NCBI GenBank assembly: GCA_018335925.1 | Contig: JAGXRF010000061.1 | Location: forward strand, 20,575-84,574 | Direction of reading: 5' to 3' | Source: Flavobacteriales bacterium | GTDB lineage: Bacteria; Bacteroidota; Bacteroidia; Flavobacteriales; Flavobacteriaceae | Length of the DNA: 64,000 nucleotides | Shown: positions 29,331-37,294 of the stretch, in pieces | Layout: the number at the start of each line of letters is the position of its first letter | Numbering within the stretch: the first letter of the stretch is position 1 | Made by a program: the position numbers and the translations under genes | Notes under the pieces: model-generated | The model's input: the letters and a program-made list of their open reading frames with translations, nothing else | The model's database searches: none | Told to the model about the DNA's origin: nothing

Positions 29331-29639
29331 ATGGGGTTATTATCATTTTTAGGTTTAGGTGGAAGCACTAACAATTTAACCGATTTTATTCAAAAAGGTG
29401 CTGTAATTATTGATGTTCGCACTCCGGGAGAATTCAGTAATGGCCACATCAAGGGTTCTAAAAACATTCCTTTGAACACTATTTCTGGAAAAATTAATGA
29501 AATCAAAAAACTAAATAAACCAATTATTGTATGCTGTCAAAGTGGGATGCGAAGCGGTCAGGCAGCATCTATCTTAAAAAGTAGCGGCATTGAAGTGGTG
29601 AATGGTGGTGGTTGGCAAAGTTTGCAAAGTAAATTATAA
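29331..29639 (+). CDS. Rhodanese-like domain protein
   Basis: VIIDVRTPGEFSNGHIKGSKNIPL, IVCCQSGMRSGQAA; ATG at 29331 preferred. Confidence 0.93.
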   Translation: MGLLSFLGLGGSTNNLTDFIQKGAVIIDVRTPGEFSNGHIKGSKNIPLNTISGKINEIKKLNKPIIVCCQSGMRSGQAASILKSSGIEVVNGGGWQSLQSKL

Positions 29640-29662
29640 AATTTTGATAGATTCATTTTATA

Positions 29663-29698
29663 AACAAAGACAACTTTTAGGTTGTCTTTTATTTTTTG
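29663..29698. terminator. Bidirectional intrinsic terminator
   Basis: aaagacaac-ttttag-gttgtcttt then T-rich tail. Confidence 0.8.
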
Positions 29699-29714
29699 TC
29701 AAGAATTCATTTAT

Positions 29715-30644
29715 TTAGTAGATATTTTTTAATATAAAATCTAAAATTACCTTGCTAAGTTCTGGGTGTAAAGGCAAGTTAGGGTCGGTGTATGATTTGT
29801 AGTTTTCTCCCAAATCACCATGGATGTTTTTAAGTACATGGTTCATGTTTTCCAAAATAATTAAGGTAGCATCAGGTTTGACTTGATGTAAAATTTCTGC
29901 CTCAGTTTCTTTTACTTGAATGTCTTTGGTTCCGTTGATAATTAAAATCGGGACTTGCAATTTTTTAATTTCTACTGCTGGATCTATTTGCATCCACGAC
30001 ATCATATAGGATTGTACCGATTTTCGAAAGATAGATTCCAACATTTGGTTTTTATTTTCGTATGGTTGTTGACTTTTTAAGGTATTTAATCCCAATTCAA
30101 TTTCTTCTTTCCAAAATGGAGCTTGGGCTAATAATTGGTCTTTTAAAATGAAATCGATACTTCTACCTGCTCCCGCTAAAGATATATAACCATTGGTTTT
30201 ATTGGCAGCTAACATAGCTACCAACGATCCTTCGCTATGCCCAATCAAAACAATTTTTGAAAATTTCTTCTCCTTTTTAAAATGATTAATGATGATTTCC
30301 AAGTCTTTCACATTGTCTTGAAAAGTCATTTCCTCTTCTTTAATTTCTTTTTTGGCTTTCATTTGCGTAATTACTCGTTTGTCAAAAGCAAAAACAGCAT
30401 GTTGTGATGCCAAACTCTCAGCCAAAAATTTCAAGGAATTATTTTCCATTCCAGGACTATTACCATTTCTATCTGGAATTCCAGAACCCGGAATTTGAAT
30501 GATCAACACTTTTGCTTTTTCCTTTTTTGGTTGGTATAAATCTCCAATCAAGTCCTCTGCAATGACAATTTCTTGTTTGGTAAAGTCTTGTGATTGCAAT
30601 TTAGCAACCAATAAACACAACAATATAACGATAGTTCTGATCAT
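29715..30644 (-). CDS. Alpha/beta hydrolase
   Basis: IVLIGHSEGSLVAML nucleophile elbow, PGSGIPDRNGN, GTKDIQV, NMNHVLK. Confidence 0.9.
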   Translation of the reverse strand: MIRTIVILLCLLVAKLQSQDFTKQEIVIAEDLIGDLYQPKKEKAKVLIIQIPGSGIPDRNGNSPGMENNSLKFLAESLASQHAVFAFDKRVITQMKAKKEIKEEEMTFQDNVKDLEIIINHFKKEKKFSKIVLIGHSEGSLVAMLAANKTNGYISLAGAGRSIDFILKDQLLAQAPFWKEEIELGLNTLKSQQPYENKNQMLESIFRKSVQSYMMSWMQIDPAVEIKKLQVPILIINGTKDIQVKETEAEILHQVKPDATLIILENMNHVLKNIHGDLGENYKSYTDPNLPLHPELSKVILDFILKNIY

Positions 30645-30654
30645 GATTTTTAAT

Positions 30655-31254
30655 TTATGCGATGAAATGAATCACTATTTTAGATATAACTTCTGCCAAT
30701 AACACTGCAACTACTAATTGTAGACCAATTTTCCAACTTTTTTGGTTGGTAGAAACGGTAAATCCGTGCCATAAATACCATCCAAAAATTGCCAAAGAAG
30801 CCAATGCCAAAAGTCCGAATATCAACAAAACTCCCAAAATTGGAATAGAAATTTCAGGCAAAGCTTGCGGATTTTGAATCACTTGAGCAACCATTTCTTC
30901 GGAGGTTATTCGCATCCAATCGTTCCAATTGAACAAAATCAACGGATAAAACACCATTCTACTCCATAAACTAGTTACAAGTAAATCTTGCAAACGAGCC
31001 TTGGCTTGGTTCCATTTTGCCAAAAGCCACAGTAAAATTGTTAAAGAAATGGTATTGATAATGTTATCCAACAAAGGTTCAAACCATGTAATATTTGTAA
31101 CAAAATGGGTGTCTAAAACGCCATCAAATCTCGCTTTAAAAATTACAGCTAATAGCGAAAAAAGTAGCGTAAAAAATACAGAAAACGACAACAAAAAGCC
31201 ATCAGTAAAGTGGGCAAAAGGTTGCAACAAACTAGTACTATTTATTTTCTTCAT
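30655..31254 (-). CDS. Multi-pass membrane protein of unknown function
   Basis: Four or more hydrophobic segments. Confidence 0.7.
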   Translation of the reverse strand: MKKINSTSLLQPFAHFTDGFLLSFSVFFTLLFSLLAVIFKARFDGVLDTHFVTNITWFEPLLDNIINTISLTILLWLLAKWNQAKARLQDLLVTSLWSRMVFYPLILFNWNDWMRITSEEMVAQVIQNPQALPEISIPILGVLLIFGLLALASLAIFGWYLWHGFTVSTNQKSWKIGLQLVVAVLLAEVISKIVIHFIA

Positions 31255-31774
31255 TGGTAGACTGATTTATCTGATTACCGTTTTTATCAACGAATTTTGA
31301 TTTAAAAAATTCATTTGCAAAAAAATCTTTTAATTCCTTTGATTTTTGGGTTCCGATTAAATATTTTTTTTGGTTATGTAGTACCACCTCTAAACCAATA
31401 TTTCCGGAAACGTTTAAAGCCAAGCCATTTTTATACCATTTAATACCCCATCCACCGCAATCTAATACTGGATGGTACTTTACAATAGAAACTTCCTGAA
31501 CATCTTCCCATGAAAATACCTTTTGGTATTTGTAAAACAGCATATGAAAAGTAGCATAAATTCCTTTTTCATCTATTTTAGTTTGCAGATGTAAGCTAAA
31601 AAACCATGAAAAAAACAAAACCATTGGAAGAATAACCAACCAAGTTGCTTTTAAATTCCAAGCATCTTCTGTGGTAAGTTCGTACATCAAAAAACCTAAT
31701 ATTCCCAAAAGTATTGTCCAAATCCACCATTGACGGAAGTATTGCTTTTCTGTAAATTGGGTTGGAATAGTCAT
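31238..31774 (-). CDS. Membrane protein with PH-like C-terminal region
   Basis: Start MTIPTQFTEKQYFRQWW at 31774 overlapping upstream stop (TAATG); two TM then ..VFSWEDVQEVSIVKYHPVLDCGGWG.. Confidence 0.7.
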   Translation of the reverse strand: MTIPTQFTEKQYFRQWWIWTILLGILGFLMYELTTEDAWNLKATWLVILPMVLFFSWFFSLHLQTKIDEKGIYATFHMLFYKYQKVFSWEDVQEVSIVKYHPVLDCGGWGIKWYKNGLALNVSGNIGLEVVLHNQKKYLIGTQKSKELKDFFANEFFKSKFVDKNGNQINQSTNEENK

Positions 31775-32271
31775 TATTTTTTCTTTTTTGATTCGTAAAT
31801 CGTTACAGCTATCACTATAAATAATATGCCCAAAGTGACAGGCAAAAACCAAGCTCCCAGACCTTCTCTTTTTCCTAAGGAAACTTGCATGGTAAAATAA
31901 TCAATGGCCATGAAAAGTACAATTAACAATAGCTTCATCCATCGCATCATTCGAACTCCCAATAGGTATTGTCGAGGTGCATTTTCCTCGGTAATTTCTA
32001 CTGTGTAATTAAAGTTTTCCGGATTCCGTTCTAACATAGATAATAGTAACACCAAAAAAGTTGCAATTATCGGAGTTAAAAAAATCGTATCCTTGCTGCC
32101 AAATCCATCCGCTTCTCCAACACCATTAAAGTGAATTGGAATCTCCTCTGGCAGCAAAGGATACATCCATATTACCATTCCCCAAAACAACAACCAAAGT
32201 AAATAACCGGCATATTCCAATACTTGGTCGGCTTTGGTAAATGATAAAGTAATAATAGGTCGTTTACTCAT
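31774..32271 (-). CDS. DUF1648-domain membrane protein
   Basis: MYPLLPEEIPIHFNGVGEADGFGSKDTIFLTPII. Confidence 0.85.
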   Translation of the reverse strand: MSKRPIITLSFTKADQVLEYAGYLLWLLFWGMVIWMYPLLPEEIPIHFNGVGEADGFGSKDTIFLTPIIATFLVLLLSMLERNPENFNYTVEITEENAPRQYLLGVRMMRWMKLLLIVLFMAIDYFTMQVSLGKREGLGAWFLPVTLGILFIVIAVTIYESKKKK

Positions 32272-32272
32272 T

Positions 32273-32539
32273 TTAAGTCATCTGGTTTAATTTGTGAATC
32301 AAATCATCTAATCGATTGCGAACCGTAGGATAACTAATTCCCATTTTTTTGGCCATTTCTTTCAAACTTCCACTATACAATACAAATTGTAAAATAAAAT
32401 CTTGTTCTTCCGGAAGCAGTTGTAACAATTTTGGCAATGTAAATTGCCCTTGTACTTTGGTGGTACAAGCAACACAACTACATTCTGTGACCTGCATCAG
32501 AGCATCACAACTTGGACAATGTGTAGGAAATTTACTCAT
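32273..32539 (-). CDS. DUF2089-family zinc-ribbon/HTH regulator
   Basis: CPSCDALMQVTECSCVAC and GSLKEMAKKMGISYPTVRNRLDDLI. Confidence 0.9.
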   Translation of the reverse strand: MSKFPTHCPSCDALMQVTECSCVACTTKVQGQFTLPKLLQLLPEEQDFILQFVLYSGSLKEMAKKMGISYPTVRNRLDDLIHKLNQMT

Positions 32540-32611
32540 TTATTTATTCAAACTTTAATAAAGTTAAAACAAATATAAATAAAATTAATAAATCGGTTGC
32601 CATTATCGCAT

Positions 32612-32645
32612 AAAAAAACCTGTCGTTGGACAGGTCTTTACTTTT
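32612..32645 (-). terminator. Intrinsic terminator
   Basis: acctgtc-caac-gacaggt then T-run on minus strand. Confidence 0.8.
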
Positions 32646-32658
32646 TTTAAAAAGGATA

Positions 32659-32931
32659 TTATCGTTTAGAAATTTTGTTTCCAGTGATTTGTCTTTGTCG
32701 GTTACATTTGAAACGATCTACGGAACTTTCTCTTAATTTGGCATGTTTGGTCGCTCTACCTTGCACTCTTGCTCTCCACATTCTAAAACTAGAAGGCTTC
32801 ATGTGCAAACGCATCAACCGAATGGTTTCAGCTTCCGAAATACCAAACTGAAAAGTAATGGCTTCAAATGGAGTTCTGTCTTCCCAAGCCATTTCTATAA
32901 TTCGATCTATTTGCGCTTCTGTAAAAGTCAT
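32659..32931 (-). CDS. TIGR03643/DUF2805-family protein
   Basis: MAWEDRTPFEAITFQFGISEAETIRLMRLHMKPSSFRMWRARV. Confidence 0.9.
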   Translation of the reverse strand: MTFTEAQIDRIIEMAWEDRTPFEAITFQFGISEAETIRLMRLHMKPSSFRMWRARVQGRATKHAKLRESSVDRFKCNRQRQITGNKISKR

Positions 32932-32988
32932 TTTAATTATTTTATGCTACAAAACTAGCCATTACCTAAACGAACAAACGTTAAAGAA

Positions 32989-33282
32989 TTAATCAAATTT
33001 ATTTTTGAAATAATATTTGGCATCTAACTCATCGTCATCATCAAACATTCTCTGATTCATTTTTGGTTTAGGCTTGGCTGCTGCCACTTTTTTCTTCCAA
33101 AGTTCAAATTGGTCTTTAGACAAACGCTTTCGCATCAATTCGGTGACTTCGTTTTCCGATAAACCAAAATCGAGTTTAAGAACTTCAAAAGGTTTTCTTT
33201 CTTCTTGAGCAATGCTCACCACTTTAAAAATTTCTTCGGGAGTTAGCTCTTTGGAACGGTGCTTTCTCATGGGTAAAGTCAA
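32989..33282 (-). CDS. DUF2805-like paralog of neighbouring gene
   Basis: IAQEERKPFEVLKLDFGLSENEVTELMRKRLSKDQFELWKKKV aligns with neighbour. Confidence 0.8.
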   Translation of the reverse strand: MTLPMRKHRSKELTPEEIFKVVSIAQEERKPFEVLKLDFGLSENEVTELMRKRLSKDQFELWKKKVAAAKPKPKMNQRMFDDDDELDAKYYFKNKFD

Positions 33283-33288
33283 AAAAAA

Positions 33289-34113
33289 TTAAGTTGTTGG
33301 TTTGCGATACTTCTGAAAAGGAATCGCTAAAAGATTTTTAAGATTATTGTGTTCGTTAGGTTCCGGATGGGTATCTACCCCATAATGAATTTGATTTCTG
33401 TCTAAATAACTAAAAGTACCAAACAATCTATCCCAAACAGAAAAGATGTTTCCGTAATTAGAATCGGTGTATGGCAACTGAAAATGGTGATGCACTTTAT
33501 GCATGTCAGGTGACACAATCAGGTAACTAATCCATTTGTCTACTTTTTTAGGCAATGGCATATTGGCATGATTGAATTGTGAAAAAACTACAGAAAGCGA
33601 TTGGTACAAAAAAACCAAACCCATTCCTGATCCTACCAACCAAACACCTAATAAAGTAAACACAAAACGAATCACGCTTTCCCCAGGATGGTGACGATTT
33701 GCTGTGGTAGTATCTACCCAAGTATCTGTATGATGAATTAAGTGAAACTTCCACATCCATCGCACTTTATGTTGCACCAAGTGGGCTAAGTAAGCTCCAA
33801 TTAAGTCTAACAACAGCAAGCCAACAAAAGCATACAGCCAAAGGTTTTTTATGTTGAGCCAATACAAAATACCAAATTCATGTTGGGTAACCCAAGCAGC
33901 AGATTGCAATAACAAAAAAGCCATAGAAAAATTAACCAAAATGGTGGTGCCTGTGAAAAATAAATTGATGCCTGCATGATTCCACTTTTTGTAATTCATT
34001 CTAAATAAAGGAAAGGCATTTTCTATCCACCAAAAAATGGTAATTCCACCAGCTAAAATCAGGGCTCGGTGTGCGGAAGGTATGGTTTCGAAGTACGAAA
34101 GAATAGTTTCCAT
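33289..34113 (-). CDS. Sterol desaturase / fatty acid hydroxylase family protein
   Basis: His motifs HLVQHKVRWMWKFHLIHHTD, PDMHKVHHH. Confidence 0.94.
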   Translation of the reverse strand: METILSYFETIPSAHRALILAGGITIFWWIENAFPLFRMNYKKWNHAGINLFFTGTTILVNFSMAFLLLQSAAWVTQHEFGILYWLNIKNLWLYAFVGLLLLDLIGAYLAHLVQHKVRWMWKFHLIHHTDTWVDTTTANRHHPGESVIRFVFTLLGVWLVGSGMGLVFLYQSLSVVFSQFNHANMPLPKKVDKWISYLIVSPDMHKVHHHFQLPYTDSNYGNIFSVWDRLFGTFSYLDRNQIHYGVDTHPEPNEHNNLKNLLAIPFQKYRKPTT

Positions 34114-34183
34114 TAGATAATCAATAAGGTAAAATTAATAAAAAATGTTTGATTGTTGCCATCCATGTAATTTTTTAAGAAAA

Positions 34184-34786
34184 TTATACCAAAGTTCGAA
34201 ATGTTAAGTTAATACGAGGCCCCACCTCTTTTTTGGTTTTTGGGATGGCATGTTTCCAGAAATGTTGGGTTTCTCCCTTCATTACCAACAAAGAACCGTT
34301 GTTAAGTTCAAAAGTTTTTTTAACATCTGGTAATTGGTTGTGTTTTAAATGAAAACTTCTGGTTGCACCAAAACTCAAAGAAGCAATGACAGGGTTTACC
34401 CCCAAAGTTTTCTCGTTATCGGCATGCCAGCCGTTGCTATCGTTGCCGTCTCTGTACAAATTACACAACACAGTAGTAAACGAATGCTGGCAAAATTCTT
34501 CCACTTTTTCTTTTAAATAAAACATCAACGGATTCCACGGATGTGGATGCATCCAAATATTGGAATATTGGTACGATTTCCCTTCGTTTCCATACAAACA
34601 AGTCAATCTTGGTTGGTCATACTCTTTTCCGTAAACTGTAATTTTATCTGATTGCCAAGGAGTAGTTTCGTATAATTGCTGAAATAAGGTATTTGCTTCT
34701 AACTCTTCTATAAAATTTGGTTTCCAAAGCAAATCTGCATTGGGTAATTGGTATCCAAAAACTTCTTCAAACGGAAAAAGCGACAT
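34184..34786 (-). CDS. AlkB-like alpha-ketoglutarate-dependent dioxygenase
   Basis: NLYRDGNDSNGWHADNEKTLGVNPVIASLSFGATRSFHLKHN, RINLTFR. Confidence 0.94.
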   Translation of the reverse strand: MSLFPFEEVFGYQLPNADLLWKPNFIEELEANTLFQQLYETTPWQSDKITVYGKEYDQPRLTCLYGNEGKSYQYSNIWMHPHPWNPLMFYLKEKVEEFCQHSFTTVLCNLYRDGNDSNGWHADNEKTLGVNPVIASLSFGATRSFHLKHNQLPDVKKTFELNNGSLLVMKGETQHFWKHAIPKTKKEVGPRINLTFRTLV

Positions 34787-34895
34787 CGGTTTGTTTTTTA
34801 TATGATATCCAAATGTAGATAAAACATCATTTATTTAGAGTAGACATCGATTAAAAAATTCTTATTTTTACCATGTAACCAACTTACATTAATTC

Positions 34896-35453
34896 ATGGC
34901 ACAAACTCTATCCAACATGATTGCTTTAGGTACCAAAGCTCCTAATTTTAATTTGCCGGATACCAATGGCAATGGTTTTAAAACTTGGGAAGACTGCAAA
35001 GGAAGTAAAGGAACTTTGGTAATATTTATGTGCAACCACTGTCCGTTTGTATTGCATATCATAGAAGAATTGATTCGAATTGCCAACGACTACCGTGTGC
35101 AAGGCTTAGGAATGGTAGCCATTTCCAGCAATGATGTGGAAAAATACCCACAAGATGGTCCGGATAAAATGATCGAATTTGCTTTTGCACACGGCATGGA
35201 ATTTCCGTATTTGTATGACGAAAGCCAGGAAGTTGCCAAAGCATATGGAGCAGCCTGCACACCTGATTTCTTTTTATATGATAACCAAGACCAGTTAGTT
35301 TATCGCGGTCAATTAGACGATTCCAGACCAGGCAACCATATTCCGCTTTCGGGTTCTGATTTACGAAATGCTATTGATGGAGTTTTGTACAACCGAGTAC
35401 TACCTGAAAACCAAAAACCAAGCATTGGGTGTAATATTAAGTGGAAAGGTTAA
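34896..35453 (+). CDS. Thioredoxin/redoxin-family protein
   Basis: APNFNLPDTNG, FMCNHCPFVLHI, ACTPDFFLYD. Confidence 0.93.
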   Translation: MAQTLSNMIALGTKAPNFNLPDTNGNGFKTWEDCKGSKGTLVIFMCNHCPFVLHIIEELIRIANDYRVQGLGMVAISSNDVEKYPQDGPDKMIEFAFAHGMEFPYLYDESQEVAKAYGAACTPDFFLYDNQDQLVYRGQLDDSRPGNHIPLSGSDLRNAIDGVLYNRVLPENQKPSIGCNIKWKG

Positions 35454-35476
35454 TTTGAAAATGTGGCAATTTGAAA

Positions 35477-35500
35477 ATGAGATAATGAGATAATGAGATA
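35477..35500. repeat. Three tandem copies of 8-mer ATGAGATA
   Basis: atgagata x3, preceded by two aatttgaaaatg copies. Confidence 0.85.
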
Positions 35501-35575
35501 AAGAATAGGTAACTCGGAAATCCCAAAAAAAAAGTTTCAAATTCCAAATTATTATCAAATAACTTGAAACCTGAA

Positions 35576-35640
35576 ACTTGAAATGCAGACGTTTCAGTCT
35601 GCATCGAGACAAGCATAGCTTCGTCTCGACTTTAAACTTT
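35576..35640 (-). repeat. REP-like double-hairpin repeat, copy 2 (inverted relative to copy 1)
   Basis: Minus strand: gtcgagacgaagctatgcttgtctcgatgcagactgaaacgtctgcatttcaagt. Confidence 0.75.
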
Positions 35641-35646
35641 TAAATA

Positions 35647-36579
35647 CTACTTCACATCCATCAACTCCACATCAAATACTAAAGTTGCGTTTGGTGGAAT
35701 TACCCCTCCTGCTCCTCTAGATCCGTATGCCAAGTCAGATGGAATTACAAATCTTGCTTTGTCACCAACTTGTAATAATTGAATGCCTTCGTCCCAACCC
35801 GGAATCACTTGCCCGATTCCTAAAACAAAGTCAATAGGTTGTTTGCGTTTGTAAGAAGAATCGAAAACCATTCCGTTGGTTAATGCTCCTGAGTAGTGAA
35901 CAGAAACCTTTTTGCCTTTGGTTGCCTTGGTGCCATTTCCTTTTTGAATAATTTGGTAACGCAAACCTGAAGCAGTTTTTTCAAAACCGGCACTGTGCTT
36001 GTCTAATTCTTCTTCTGCTCTTCTCTTTTCATCTGCCAAACGCTTTTCTCTGGAACCTTCAAACGTTCTAAAAGCTTCCACTGCATTCCATTTTTCAGCT
36101 TCTGCTCCCACACGAATAATTTCTACTTTCTCCATTTTATCGTCTTGGGCAATGGCATTTACCACTTCTTGTCCTTCTACCACATGACCAAAAACGGTAT
36201 GTTTGTTATCTAACCAAGAAGTCTCCACGTGGGTAATAAAAAACTGAGAACCATTGGTTCCTGGTCCTGCATTTGCCATAGAAAGCACCCCAGGTCCGTT
36301 GTGTTTTAAATCTGGGTGAAACTCATCGTCAAACTGATATCCGGGACCACCAACTCCGGTTCCTTGTGGGCAACCTCCTTGAACCATAAAATCAGCAATC
36401 ACTCTATGAAATTTTAAACCATCATAGTAGGCAGTACCCATTGGTTTTACTTTATTTTCTAATTGTCCTTCTGCCAAAGCCACAAAATTCCCCACCGTTC
36501 CTGGAGTTTTATCATGGGTAAGTTTCACTAAAATATTTCCTTTGTTGGTGTGAAACTTTGCGTAAATTCCGTTTTCCAT
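35647..36579 (-). CDS. Peptidyl-prolyl isomerase, cyclophilin-FKBP fusion
   Basis: Cyclophilin FHRVIADFMVQGGCPQGTG..FFITHVETSWLDNKHTVFG then FKBP VSVHYSGALTNGMVFDSSY..VIPGWDEGIQLL..IPSDLAYGSRG. Confidence 0.95.
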   Translation of the reverse strand: MENGIYAKFHTNKGNILVKLTHDKTPGTVGNFVALAEGQLENKVKPMGTAYYDGLKFHRVIADFMVQGGCPQGTGVGGPGYQFDDEFHPDLKHNGPGVLSMANAGPGTNGSQFFITHVETSWLDNKHTVFGHVVEGQEVVNAIAQDDKMEKVEIIRVGAEAEKWNAVEAFRTFEGSREKRLADEKRRAEEELDKHSAGFEKTASGLRYQIIQKGNGTKATKGKKVSVHYSGALTNGMVFDSSYKRKQPIDFVLGIGQVIPGWDEGIQLLQVGDKARFVIPSDLAYGSRGAGGVIPPNATLVFDVELMDVK

Positions 36580-36603
36580 TATTTTTTATTTAGTTGTTTT
36601 TAA

Positions 36604-37125
36604 TTATTTGGTTTTTTCCCCAACAAAATAGTCGGAGGGTGATTTGAACAACACATTAAACGTGGTTAAACTACCGTAAATTCTGGTAATGTATTGTTGA
36701 AGCTCTACTTTTTCGGCATCGTCTAATTTACTAGCATTAATTTTTTGCTCCATTACTCTTAACCTATCGCGAACCATCACAATTTTATGAAAAAAAGTAT
36801 CGATAGGAACTTCTTTATTTTGGGTAGGTGTTCCAGGTTCCATGATCAATTTTCCGCCTTTCCATTTATCCGCAATGGCAACTTGTTCAGTTACGTCTGA
36901 CCATCTTCTTAAAACCTGTTTCAAGATTTTTTCCACTTCAAAAAAACTAACGGTATCCACTTCGTCTTCCACTGCTTCAATCACTTCAAAAGAATCATCA
37001 ATATCAATGGTTTCCAATCCGTTTTCAATAAAAGTAATCCAATAATGTTGTGCTGTTACGTTGGTCACTACGCCTAATCCAAAAGAAGGGTGCTTAATTC
37101 TTGAACCTATTCCGAGTAATTTCAT
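36604..37125 (-). CDS. Conserved hypothetical protein
   Basis: MKLLGIGSRIKHPSFGLGVVTNVTAQHYWITFIENGLETID; start at 37125. Confidence 0.75.
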   Translation of the reverse strand: MKLLGIGSRIKHPSFGLGVVTNVTAQHYWITFIENGLETIDIDDSFEVIEAVEDEVDTVSFFEVEKILKQVLRRWSDVTEQVAIADKWKGGKLIMEPGTPTQNKEVPIDTFFHKIVMVRDRLRVMEQKINASKLDDAEKVELQQYITRIYGSLTTFNVLFKSPSDYFVGEKTK

Positions 37126-37294
37126 GGTATTTTTTTGTAATTGGTTGCAAAAATAAGGGTTTTGAATCAAGGATGCAATTACCGAATAATCACAAAGTAA
37201 AGAAAGTGGTAATTAACAATATATTCGCAACCTGTGTAGTAAAAAAAATATTATTTTCCTTTACTTTTGTAGTTCGCGTTTTTTTGAAAAATTC

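Noticed and set aside
35400-35612. 70-aa minus-strand ORF
   Set aside because: Composed of antisense redoxin, tandem 8-mers and the REP-like repeat; not a credible gene.
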